Positions 1 through 7,224 of a stretch of 11,848 nucleotides of DNA are shown here, piece after piece. The translations under genes and the position numbers were made by a program. The stretch comes from Phycisphaerae bacterium (GTDB lineage: Bacteria; Planctomycetota; Phycisphaerae; UBA1845): assembly GCA_021604825.1 (NCBI GenBank), contig BQJS01000155.1, forward strand, positions 1 to 11,848, read 5' to 3'. The notes beneath the pieces are model-generated. The model was not told where the DNA came from. It worked only from the letters and a program-made list of their open reading frames with translations, and did not search any database. Every line of letters starts with the position of its first letter. Position 1 is the first letter of the stretch.

Positions 1-1
1 C

Positions 2-343
2 CGCCACGCCAGCAAACCCCCCAAGAGCGAAACCAATCTCAACGTCGAACTGGAGCCCACGCCGGACATCTGCGCCGCCCTCGGACGCGAAAAAGGAGAT
101 CGCATCGTCATTGGTTTCGCCCTGCAAGATGTGGACGCCCACAACAAAGCCGAAGAGAAAATGCGGGCCAAGCACTGCAACGCAATCGTGATGAATCGAA
201 TCGAAGCGATGCAAAGCGCTGCGTCAACAATCGAAATCAAAGTCGAAGGCCAGCCATGGCGCGAACCGGTTTCGCTAGACAAGTCGCAAAGCGGTCGACT
301 CGTCGTCGAGTTGGTCGAGGAACTGGCAGTGGGGCATGGCTGA
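2..343 (+). CDS. coaB: Phosphopantothenate-cysteine ligase (CoaB domain), C-terminal part, 5' end outside window
   Basis: The frame is open from base 2 and ends at TGA 341-343, giving 113 residues of a protein that begins upstream of the window. CoaB joins 4'-phosphopantothenate to cysteine using a nucleotide triphosphate, in cytosolic coenzyme A synthesis; it is often fused behind the decarboxylase CoaC as CoaBC (Dfp). The fragment matches the end of the CoaB fold. It has a LEPTPDICAALG segment (family pattern L..TPDIL..LG), then IVIGFALQD (usually VGFA.E), then a helix with KAEEKMRAKHCNAIVMN (usually A..KL..K..D.IV.N), and a closing LVVELVEEL helix. An internal ATG at 131 lies inside the conserved GFA-to-KMRAK stretch, so it is not the true start. 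Whether the full gene is CoaB alone or the CoaBC fusion cannot be told from this end. Assignment is from remembered family motifs. Confidence 0.82.
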   Translation, partial: RHASKPPKSETNLNVELEPTPDICAALGREKGDRIVIGFALQDVDAHNKAEEKMRAKHCNAIVMNRIEAMQSAASTIEIKVEGQPWREPVSLDKSQSGRLVVELVEELAVGHG

Positions 344-398
344 CGCGCGCCGGGATCACTCGCGCACGGTGGCGGCAGAGTTCTAGATACTGGTCCAA

Positions 399-426
399 TT
401 GACACCCAACGGGCCCGCGCTATACT
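399..426 (+). promoter_or_regulatory. Sigma70-type promoter for the GT4-GH57 operon
   Basis: TTGACA at 399-404 and TATACT at 421-426 are separated by 16 bp. The -35 box is a perfect match to the consensus and the -10 box differs at one position. The expected transcript start is near 433, which leaves a leader of about 65 nt before the ATG at 498. The promoter lies 56 bp after the coaB stop codon, so the glucan genes can be transcribed independently of coaB. Confidence 0.7.
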
Positions 427-497
427 CGAAGTTGGTTTCAGCCTTTGAAAGTCCTAATTCGCATTCTGCGCGGTTTCGCGCTTCTGGCACGTCGCCC

Positions 498-2021
498 ATG
501 AAGTCCGTGCGCTCCTCATCTAACTCAAGAAATTCCAAACGCAATCGCCCCGGTTCGCGTAAGCCTGCCGATGTTGTTGCGAAGGTTCCCGGTCGCGTCT
601 TGATGCTAGGGTGGGCGTTTCCTGCTTACTTATCTGGTGGCGTGGGGACAGCTTGTCAGGGACTATGTCGGGCACTGACTCAATTGGGTGTGGGCATTGA
701 CTTTATCATGTCCGGTCCGGGCGACGCGGAGACTGATGGCGGCGGGGCTGTTCCCGACGGGGTTGATGCGGTGTCGTTGGCGGGTAAACCGGACTCGATC
801 GTTGGAGAGTCGTTGGGTTCCAAGCACGGGCGGTTGGCTGACAGTTGGGACGCTGCGATCGAACATGCAAAAACGAGTGGTGAGCGGGAGGCGTCACCGT
901 TTGGCGCGCCGGCAGGCTATCCGCATCTTGAATTCATTCGTATTAATGTGGGGCTGCAGCCATACCAGCGGCCAGGCGAGTCTGGCAAAGGTGGTGTGGC
1001 TGATTGTCAGTCTACCTCGGCGTCTGAACAGACCGGCGCGGGATCGCACGCAACGCCCGGGCAACCCAGGCAATCGGAGGAGGAGCGGCGAACAAATCTG
1101 TTTTCCGAAGTCGATTGCTACACGCACCAGGCGATTCAAGCGGTGGCGGGGCGCGAGTTTTTATGCGTGCATGCCCACGATTGGATGACGTTTCAAGCCG
1201 GGGCGGCGATCGCGGAGTCGACGGGTAAACCGTTTGTCGCCCACGTGCATTCGACGGAATACGAACGCACCGCCCACCAGATCGACCAAAGCATATTTGA
1301 AATCGAGAAACAGGCGTTGATGAAAGCGGACGCGGTCATCGCGGTGAGCCACATGGCCCGCGAAGTGTTGATCCGCCGATACGAAATTGACGCGTCGAAA
1401 ATCACCGTCGTCTACAACGGTGTCGATTGCCCCGAGTCGAATCCCGCGATGCATCCGACGAAAATCGTTCGCGATGAGAAGATCGTTTTGTTCATGGGTC
1501 GGATGACGCTCCAAAAAGGCCCGGAGTATTTCTTGGCGGCTGCCCGCAAGGTGCTTGCGGTGATGGGCAACGTACGCTTCATCATGGCCGGCAGTGGTGA
1601 ATTGCTCGAGCAGACGATGGGGTTGGCCGATCAACTGGGTATTGCCGACCGCGTGATCTTTCCCGGTTTTCTGCGCGGCGATGAAGTGGAGCGGGCGTTT
1701 CGATCGGCGGATCTGTATGTGATGCCAAGCGTGTCGGATCCGTTCGGGATTGCAGCGCTGGAGGCGGCGAGTTTCGACGTACCCGTTTTGGTGTCGCGGC
1801 AGTCTGGTGTGTCTGAAGTCATGAGCCACGTGCTCAAGGCCGACTTCTGGGACATCGACGATATGGCCGACAAGATCGTCGCGGTATTGCGACATCCTCC
1901 ATTGCAAGCCGCGCTGCGAAAGCACGGTGGGTTTGAAGTTCGCAACCTGAAATGGTCGAACGCAGCACGTCAGGTTGTTGAGGTGTACCAGACCGCTTTG
2001 AAACACGCATCGGTCGCTTAG
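498..2021 (+). CDS. GT4 family glycosyltransferase, glycogen/starch-synthase-like
   Basis: Predicted cytosolic GT-B glycosyltransferase of 507 residues that transfers glucose from a nucleotide sugar to a growing glucan or another acceptor. The N-terminal half opens with RVLMLGWAFPAYLSGGVGTA (residues 33-52, the acceptor-side glycine loop). It continues with HAHDWMT (225-231) and HVHSTEYER (249-257), both typical of archaeal-type GT4 glycogen synthases. The C-terminal nucleotide-sugar half has GRMTLQKG (334-341), AGSG (364-367) and SDPFGIAALE (413-422), the E-x7-E motif with Asp414 in place of the first Glu. Residues about 75-200 are a long, poorly conserved Gly/Ser-rich stretch. The frame stays open upstream to a TTG at 399, but that TTG is the -35 box of the promoter, so ATG 498 is the first plausible start; ATG 603 is too close to the glycine loop. 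GH57 follows after 17 bp. Exact substrate is not determinable. Confidence 0.85.
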   Translation: MKSVRSSSNSRNSKRNRPGSRKPADVVAKVPGRVLMLGWAFPAYLSGGVGTACQGLCRALTQLGVGIDFIMSGPGDAETDGGGAVPDGVDAVSLAGKPDSIVGESLGSKHGRLADSWDAAIEHAKTSGEREASPFGAPAGYPHLEFIRINVGLQPYQRPGESGKGGVADCQSTSASEQTGAGSHATPGQPRQSEEERRTNLFSEVDCYTHQAIQAVAGREFLCVHAHDWMTFQAGAAIAESTGKPFVAHVHSTEYERTAHQIDQSIFEIEKQALMKADAVIAVSHMAREVLIRRYEIDASKITVVYNGVDCPESNPAMHPTKIVRDEKIVLFMGRMTLQKGPEYFLAAARKVLAVMGNVRFIMAGSGELLEQTMGLADQLGIADRVIFPGFLRGDEVERAFRSADLYVMPSVSDPFGIAALEAASFDVPVLVSRQSGVSEVMSHVLKADFWDIDDMADKIVAVLRHPPLQAALRKHGGFEVRNLKWSNAARQVVEVYQTALKHASVA

Positions 2022-2038
2022 GGACGGGGCAGGGAACC

Positions 2039-3313
2039 GTGTCAGATTCCAGGAACGCAGACCGATCCGAGCAAGATGGGGGGCATTTGGCGACTCCGCG
2101 CGGGACGATCGTTTTCGCGTTGCATGCCCATGTCCCGAGGGTCTTGGGGCGATACCGCTCCATTGATCAGCAAGCCGACTACTTCGACGCCTATCGCACC
2201 CGCGATTTGTGTGTTCGTTACGCTGAAGAATGCATCATTCCGACGAACCGGATCTTGGCTTCGGCGGTCGGGCGACTTGAAGGGCGATTTCGCGCGGCGG
2301 TCAGCGTTTCGGGTATCGCGCTGGATTTGTTCGAGCGATACGCCCCGGAGGCCATCACTTCGTTCGAGCAGTTGGCCAAGACCGACTGCGTCGAAATGCT
2401 GGGCACACCATGCCATCAGGCGCTCGCCTTCGCGTATTCCATTCAAGGTTTCGCCGATGAAGTGAACCGTCATCGGGAACGCGTCGAAGAATTGTTCGGC
2501 GTATCGCCTCGCGTGTTTCGCAACACCGAGTTGATCTGTGGCGAACAGGTGGCCAACACCATCGCGCACTTGGGGTTTGACGGAATGCTCTGCGATGCGC
2601 CCCGTGAAGCGCTGGCCGGTCGCAGCAGTCACCGTGTTTACGGTTGTGGACACGCATCGTTGCCCGTATTGATGCGCGATCCCGATTTGACCTCGCAAGT
2701 GACTGATGCCTTCCTGGGTGGGCAAGATGGACAGGAGCCCATGGTTGCGCCGCAATTCGCCGAGCGTATGGTTGAAGCGTCGAGCGGCGGGATTGCAGGA
2801 CTGTTCCTAGATTACGAGGTGTTTGGTAAGCGTTTTGTGACAGAGAGTGGCATTTTTGAATTCTTGCGTCACCTTCCTGACCAAGTTGTCAACAAAGGGG
2901 GAGCAGTCTTCAAGACCCCGTCGGAAGTCTTGGCCGCGCGCGGGCCGATGGATGAGTTGCACTTGGGGCGACATGTTTCCCCCTGCGAATGGGGTGGCAC
3001 CCTTTCCCCATGGTTGGGAGGGTCGATGCAATCGCATGCCGCCCATCAACTTTACGCCCTCGAATCAACAGCCACCGCGACGGGGGAGGGGCCTTTGTTA
3101 GACGCCTGGCGGTGTCTTCAGGGGGCTGAATATTTCTTGTCGATGAGCATGCTCGAACGAGCCGCCGCTCACTCGGGCCATTTGATTCCGCACCTCGATG
3201 GACCCTATCACGCCTATATCGTATTCATGAATATCTTGGATGATTTGGCTCGGCGACTTGAACGGGCACGTTCGAGGCAGGCCCCCGTGCGTGACCAAGT
3301 GTCCGCCGACTGA
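2039..3313 (+). CDS. GH57 family alpha-amylase-like glycoside hydrolase
   Basis: A 424-residue protein with a GTG start 17 bp after the GT4 stop, so the two are probably cotranscribed. GH57 enzymes are retaining alpha-glucan hydrolases or transferases with a (beta/alpha)7 barrel. The five family regions can be followed: region 1 HAHVP (29-33), region 2 VEMLGTPCHQALA (118-130), region 3 FRNTELI (160-166) with the nucleophile Glu164, and region 4 FLDYEVFGKR (256-265) with Asp258 as likely general acid. Region 5 falls around 360-400, ending HLDGPYHAYIVFMNIL. In region 5 the usual Asp-His pair of the LQ.SDHFYYM pattern appears to be Glu364-Tyr365. The order GT4 then GH57 resembles archaeal glycogen loci such as that of Methanocaldococcus jannaschii. 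Likely role is turnover, trimming or branching of the glucan made by the upstream enzyme; hydrolase versus transferase cannot be decided. Confidence 0.88.
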   Translation: MSDSRNADRSEQDGGHLATPRGTIVFALHAHVPRVLGRYRSIDQQADYFDAYRTRDLCVRYAEECIIPTNRILASAVGRLEGRFRAAVSVSGIALDLFERYAPEAITSFEQLAKTDCVEMLGTPCHQALAFAYSIQGFADEVNRHRERVEELFGVSPRVFRNTELICGEQVANTIAHLGFDGMLCDAPREALAGRSSHRVYGCGHASLPVLMRDPDLTSQVTDAFLGGQDGQEPMVAPQFAERMVEASSGGIAGLFLDYEVFGKRFVTESGIFEFLRHLPDQVVNKGGAVFKTPSEVLAARGPMDELHLGRHVSPCEWGGTLSPWLGGSMQSHAAHQLYALESTATATGEGPLLDAWRCLQGAEYFLSMSMLERAAAHSGHLIPHLDGPYHAYIVFMNILDDLARRLERARSRQAPVRDQVSAD

Positions 3314-3448
3314 TCTGTTGCAACATGTATTGGATTTGGCGACCGAAATTCGGTGGGCTTGGCGACGCAATCATCGATGGAAACGAACCAAGATTGGATC
3401 ACATTTCGTCCCAACGAGGCCGTCAAGACGCTCGCGAGTTACAAGCGG
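3291..3448 (+). pseudogene. Possible broken 5' end of an alpha-glucan phosphorylase gene (glgP-like remnant)
   Basis: A GTG at 3291 overlaps the end of GH57 by 23 bases in another frame and reads VTKCPPTDLLQHVLDLATEI followed by RWAW-RRN. This resembles the N-terminus of GT35 glucan phosphorylases of the archaeal/planctomycete type (L..LA.NLRWSW). The expected continuation (W....NP...L) does not follow in that frame, which closes at TAG 3450-3452. In the next frame from about 3368 the sequence reads NQDWITFRPNEAVKTLASYK, which fits the missing segment. Together this suggests a frameshifted, truncated relict. GT4, GH57 and phosphorylase genes are commonly neighbours, so the position is right. 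The match is short and made from memory; chance similarity is a real alternative. Confidence 0.35.
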
Positions 3449-3756
3449 GTAGTTTCGGCGCTTTGGGTAATTGGTGTATCAGCATTGGAACCGTCGATTT
3501 TGACAGCGCGCGAATCACTTCAATGAGTCCACCCATCTGTGAATCAATCGTGGAAACAGTCAATTTGCAGGAAAACCCGGGTGCCAAAGGACTGTTGGCC
3601 GGGCCCGAAGTTGATTTCAGGGTTGCTGCAACGGGTGAATTATTCAAGGTAGTCGATCGATCGCGTCGATACGGGCATAACATTTTGTCCATTTTTTGAG
3701 GGGCAGAAGGATCGGCGGGAGTCGTATGGTTAATGAGGTAATTTGGAATTTGGGTG

Positions 3757-3784
3757 TTGACTTGAATTCGCCAATACCTACAAT
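3757..3784 (+). promoter_or_regulatory. Sigma70-like promoter candidate in the long spacer
   Basis: TTGACT (3757-3762) and TACAAT (3779-3784) are 16 bp apart, each one base from consensus. Transcription would start near 3791 and run toward the surface lipoprotein gene, whose ATG lies about 560 bases further on. That would give an unusually long leader or a separate short transcript. No experimental or comparative support is available from sequence alone. Confidence 0.45.
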
Positions 3785-4338
3785 TCGCCCGCGTTGGACG
3801 CAGATTGCGGTATTGTGCGGGGCGATCACTCCCGTGCGTTGTCGCTTGGAATTGCAAGGAGGCAGAAGCGTTTACGGCTGTTGTCACCACGACTTAGCAG
3901 AACACGGCAGAACAAGCTGAGTTTCGCAGTTGATTTTTTGGTGACGGCTAACGTTGTTCGAAGTAGACGCTTAGGCATCCCCCGTTTGTGCAGCAAGCTA
4001 TTTGCATCGGACTCGCTCAAACCGATGGTTCCGTTGGCGCGTGGTCGCGGTTTTCGGCGAGTTTTAGATAAGCGTGCTGGATCAAAACTATCAGATTGGG
4101 TCAATACAGCTTTGCTGGGATCAATCGACGATAAAAGTCTGACTGGGTTTGAGTTTGTGAAGCGAACAGCTTCTTGAATCATGCTCCTTTCGGGCCGATT
4201 GAAGTCGGTTGATGTGGAGAAGACATAGGCGAGACAGGGCGCGCCCGCTTGTAGGCTGGTGCGTGACGTACGGTTTTTTTGAGAACTGAATCCGCGTACC
4301 AGGGTACACAAGGATCAAAAACAAATAACTCTTTTGCT

Positions 4339-4344
4339 GGAGGT
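4339..4344 (+). promoter_or_regulatory. Strong ribosome binding site of the surface lipoprotein gene
   Basis: GGAGGT sits 9 bases before the ATG at 4354 and is the best Shine-Dalgarno match seen in the window. It fixes the start codon and suggests high translation, as expected for an abundant envelope protein. Confidence 0.75.
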
Positions 4345-4353
4345 TTCTGACTG

Positions 4354-7044
4354 ATGCAAGCTACTTCGAAGAATTGGACCAAGAGGCGGATCGCAACCGC
4401 CCTTATTTACTGCGTACCAGCGCTCGCGATGCTGGTCGCTACAGGATGCCAGGATCCCTGCAACCAGGCCGGCGTCTGTGACGACAGTGATGCATGTACG
4501 ACTGATACATGCACCAATGTCGATGGTGCGGCCGAGTGCACCAATACGCCGGTCGACTGTGCAGGCCAGCTTTGCAATCCAGACGACGGCGCATGCGTTG
4601 ACTGCCTCGCCGACACCGATTGCGACGATGCCGCATTCTGCAATGGTGACGAAACTTGTGCTGACGACAACACGTGTGCAGCCGGTACCGACCCATGTGC
4701 TGAAGGCGAAAGCTGTGACGAAGAAGGCGACGAATGTGTTGCTAGCTGCACCGACGACGCAAGCTGCGACGACGGTCTGTTCTGCACCGGTGTTGAGACC
4801 TGCGACAGCAACGGCCTCTGCAGCTCGAGTGGCGATCCGTGTGCCGAAGGCGAAACCTGCAACGACGATACCGACACCTGTGACGCACCAGCCGTCGATT
4901 GTAACAGCAATGGCGACTGCGAAGACGGCGAAGAATGCCTCGACAACGTCTGCGTTGAGATTGCTGTCCCCGATTGCAACAGCAACGGCGATTGTCCCGA
5001 TGACGGTTTGTTCTGCAACGGTACCGAGTCATGCAACACCAACTCGTTCGAATGTGCGTCCTCAGGCGATCCTTGCTTGGCGACCGAGACCTGCAACGAG
5101 GACACGGACACCTGTGACAACAATAACCCGTCGATGAGCTTCATCCTGACCAATTTGATCGACATCATCATGTCGGGCCCCGGCGATGACACCATCACCG
5201 GTACCCGCGACGGTTCAGCCGACGGTAACACCATCTCGATTGGTGACGACATCGATGGACAGGACGGACACGACCGTGCGAACTTCATTGTGACGGACAA
5301 CAGCGTTCCCCAGATCGACATGAACAACGTTGAGGAACTTTGGGTGCGTGCGTTGGACAACAACATTGACTTCATTGTTGCAAATTACAATGGCGTCACC
5401 GATGTCGCGTACAACAACGGTACTCAGGACCTTGAACTCAATGAGTTCCCGAATCTCCTGGACCTCCACATCATTGGTGGTGACGGTGCTGACGACTTTA
5501 CCGTCACGTTCGCCGATGATCTGCTTGATACTGCCGACGACGAAACGATCAACGTGTACGTCGACAACGCCGACATCGATACGCTTGAAATCTGGGACGA
5601 AAACACCAACAACGAAGGCCCAGAGACCATCAACATCATCGGTTGCGGTGGTACCAGCATTATCGATGACATCGAATCGGGCGACGAGTCGGGCGACGAA
5701 GGTGGCACGATTAACATCACTGGCCCAGACGACATCACCCTTGGTGATCTTGGAAACGCCGAGACCATCGACGGATCAGCCGCCACCGGTGACTTGGACA
5801 TCAGTATCGACAATGGTAACGACGTGACCATCCAGACCGGATCGGGCGATGACATCATCCGCACTGGTGCCAACCTTGATGACATGGACGATGTCGATGC
5901 CGGTACGGGTAATGACCGTCTCATCACGAACAGTGCCGTCACGGTTGAAGACCTCACCGTCGCCGGCGTGGAAGAGTGGGAAATCAGCGGTGGAATCACT
6001 GTCGATTTCGACAACGTTACTCCCGGTACGATCATCATAACCGGCAACAACAACACCGTGGCTGACAATGTGGCCAAAAACACGCCAATCACTCTGTATG
6101 GAACTCTGGCGAACAGCACGATCAATGTTGATGGTGCGGGCAGCGTCGGTTCCAACAGCGATGCGTTGACCATTACTCTCGGTGAAGACGAGACGGCTGC
6201 AACGGTCGGCACTTCGGATATTATCATTCCGGACGTCGAAACGTTGAACTTCGTTTCCATGGAAGCAGCGAACGATGCCGGTGATCTGAATGCAGATAGC
6301 TGTGCAGCGCTCAACGTCACGGGAGATGAAGACTTCCAGATTGATGTTCTGGCAGCTTCCGCCGCACTCAACACCGTCGATGCATCTGGCTTGGGCGGCG
6401 CACTTGACGTCGATTTGTCACTGATCACCCAAGACTCCACGATCATCGGTTCGGACGACGACGACACGATCGCCGTCAACGACAACGCCACAACCGACGC
6501 GACCATCGTGGGTGGTGCTGGTGCTGATGCGATCGACCTTGGTGGCGCGACCGCTACTTCAATTCAGACGATCGCTTACCTCAGCGTGGATGACCTTGCT
6601 GCAGACATCGACGAAGACCTGACCGATGCCGACGTGGTTGGCCTTGGCGACGAGTTTGATGTCAGCGATGATGTCGTTGAGATTTCCGGTGCCCTTCGTA
6701 CGGCACTCGCCGAAGATGCGGATAACAACAACACCGCTGCAGGTGCTGCTGACCTCGATGTTTCGGGTCTGTTCTTCTTCAACGTCGGTGCTGACCTCGG
6801 TGCAAACGGTGCGAACTCAGACGTCTTCGCGACCGTAAACGCCGCCATCGGCGCCCTCGCGAATGAGACCGTCGGCGACACCGCTGTCTTCGCCGTTCTC
6901 AACTCGAACGCTGACGATGGAATGGCCGTCTACCTCTTCGTTTCAGATTCCTCAGACGGTGTGGTGACCCAGGATGAACTGCAGTTGATGGGTTACTTCG
7001 ACAGTGATGCGGCTTGCACGGCTGCAAACATCAACCTGAACTAA
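4354..7044 (+). CDS. Putative S-layer/RTX-like surface lipoprotein with cysteine-rich repeat region
   Basis: An 896-residue predicted envelope protein. Residues 1-31 are a lipoprotein signal peptide: basic n-region (K10-R11-R12), hydrophobic core and lipobox VATG followed by Cys32. Residues 36-254 hold 36 further cysteines in repeated modules, an even number compatible with 18 disulfides. From about residue 262 the sequence is beta-rich and Gly/Asp/Thr-rich. It opens with FILTNLIDIIMSGPGDDTIT, the pattern seen at the start of many bacterial S-layer and RTX surface proteins, with scattered calcium-binding-like motifs (GSGDDII, GTGNDRL, GGDGADD, GGAGADA). The C-terminal part (about 740-890, with AYLSVDDLAA and VYLFVSDSSDGVVTQDELQL) resembles the closing domain of the same group. 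After the signal peptide there is only one lysine, in VAKNTP. Start is fixed by the GGAGGT site. An intrinsic terminator follows 33 bp after the stop, so the gene is probably monocistronic. A self-assembling or calcium-dependent coat protein is inferred, not shown. Confidence 0.75.
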   Translation: MQATSKNWTKRRIATALIYCVPALAMLVATGCQDPCNQAGVCDDSDACTTDTCTNVDGAAECTNTPVDCAGQLCNPDDGACVDCLADTDCDDAAFCNGDETCADDNTCAAGTDPCAEGESCDEEGDECVASCTDDASCDDGLFCTGVETCDSNGLCSSSGDPCAEGETCNDDTDTCDAPAVDCNSNGDCEDGEECLDNVCVEIAVPDCNSNGDCPDDGLFCNGTESCNTNSFECASSGDPCLATETCNEDTDTCDNNNPSMSFILTNLIDIIMSGPGDDTITGTRDGSADGNTISIGDDIDGQDGHDRANFIVTDNSVPQIDMNNVEELWVRALDNNIDFIVANYNGVTDVAYNNGTQDLELNEFPNLLDLHIIGGDGADDFTVTFADDLLDTADDETINVYVDNADIDTLEIWDENTNNEGPETINIIGCGGTSIIDDIESGDESGDEGGTINITGPDDITLGDLGNAETIDGSAATGDLDISIDNGNDVTIQTGSGDDIIRTGANLDDMDDVDAGTGNDRLITNSAVTVEDLTVAGVEEWEISGGITVDFDNVTPGTIIITGNNNTVADNVAKNTPITLYGTLANSTINVDGAGSVGSNSDALTITLGEDETAATVGTSDIIIPDVETLNFVSMEAANDAGDLNADSCAALNVTGDEDFQIDVLAASAALNTVDASGLGGALDVDLSLITQDSTIIGSDDDDTIAVNDNATTDATIVGGAGADAIDLGGATATSIQTIAYLSVDDLAADIDEDLTDADVVGLGDEFDVSDDVVEISGALRTALAEDADNNNTAAGAADLDVSGLFFFNVGADLGANGANSDVFATVNAAIGALANETVGDTAVFAVLNSNADDGMAVYLFVSDSSDGVVTQDELQLMGYFDSDAACTAANINLN
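4603..5115 (+). repeat. Cysteine-rich protein repeats in the surface lipoprotein (three long modules and one short)
   Basis: Three modules of 45-47 residues share the pattern C(4-5)C-DD..(F)C.G.E(T/S)C(5-6)C....DPC...E.C....D.C, at residues 84-128 (4603-4737), 132-176 (4747-4881) and 208-254 (4975-5115). A shorter related module at 183-200 (4900-4953) starts DCNSNGDC, as does the third long one. A related segment at 42-69, CDDSDACTTDTC, precedes them. Similar DCDDG.FCNG.ETC repeats are known from surface proteins of planctomycetes and myxobacteria. The repeats are probably disulfide-bonded stalk units holding the S-layer-like domain away from the lipid anchor; that role is inferred. Confidence 0.8.
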
Positions 7045-7076
7045 GTTTCGTTCAGCTTGATTCAGTAAGATTGAAC

Positions 7077-7115
7077 AGGAGGGCTGCCCAACTCGGGTGG
7101 CCCTCCTTTCTTTTT
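7077..7115 (+). terminator. Rho-independent terminator of the surface lipoprotein gene
   Basis: Arms AGGAGGGC (7077-7084) and GCCCTCCT (7100-7107) pair perfectly. They extend inward through TGCCC/GGGTG, with two G-T pairs, to a five-base loop. The hairpin is followed by TTTCTTTTT. It begins 33 bases after the stop codon. Confidence 0.9.
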
Positions 7116-7165
7116 AGCCTCGCGTTTACCTTCCGACACCCACTCTACATCAACGAATCGCCGAA

Positions 7166-7224
7166 GGGTGTGGCTTGCCGCACCTGTTGCCAACTTGCAA
7201 TAACCGGTGCGGCGAGCCACACCC
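7166..7224. repeat. 59 bp near-perfect palindrome, REP-like
   Basis: The arm GGGTGTGGCTTGCCGCACC (7166-7184) faces GGTGCGGCGAGCCACACCC (7206-7224). They are reverse complements except at one position, where a G-T pair keeps the stem closed. The 21-base loop can pair further (TGTTGC with GCAATA). There is no U-tract, so this is not a normal terminator. A second hairpin, CGAACGC-N7-GCGTTCG (7229-7249), begins five bases later. The size and paired-hairpin layout resemble REP/BIME elements spread by REP-associated tyrosine transposases. No copy elsewhere in the window was noticed. Confidence 0.6.

Larger units (their letters stand above)
3449..4353. other. Intergenic region of about 900 bp with no recognisable gene
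   Basis: No convincing gene was found between the end of the glucan operon and the surface lipoprotein. Frames of 120-160 codons exist on both strands (for example 3794-4177 plus, 3423-3890 minus, 3826-4311 minus), but they start at weak codons, overlap each other antisense, and give sequences rich in Arg, Ser and Pro without any family motif. The region does hold a sigma70-like promoter candidate at 3757-3784, a 10 bp palindrome GGGCGCGCCC at 4237-4246, and the ribosome binding site at 4339-4344. It may be the long untranslated leader of the lipoprotein gene, gene debris, or both. Confidence 0.5.

Noticed and set aside
1161..2006. Long minus-strand open frame (281 codons) opposite the GT4 gene
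   Set aside because: It is antisense to well-conserved GT4 motifs, gives a His/Arg-rich sequence with no family pattern, and is explained by codon bias of the real gene.
4237..4246. Palindrome GGGCGCGCCC upstream of the surface lipoprotein
   Set aside because: Ten bases of GC palindrome with no second copy or flanking promoter is too little to call an operator.
3423..4311. Overlapping minus-strand frames of 155 and 161 codons in the spacer
   Set aside because: They overlap plus-strand frames of similar length, lack ribosome sites and show no recognisable domain.
4603..5115. Regular repeats considered as a CRISPR or DNA-level satellite
   Set aside because: The periodicity is in the protein (cysteine spacing) with diverged codons, and the frame is continuous, so this is a repeated protein module.
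705..5190. The string MSGPGD occurs both in the GT4 protein and in the surface lipoprotein
   Set aside because: The contexts are unrelated (a loop after a Rossmann-like strand versus a calcium-type Gly-Asp motif); a six-residue match of common residues is chance.
5424..6506. Long minus-strand open frame (360 codons) opposite the surface lipoprotein
   Set aside because: Its Ser/Pro/Val-rich translation is the mirror of Asp/Gly/Thr codons on the plus strand; no start signal or motif supports it.
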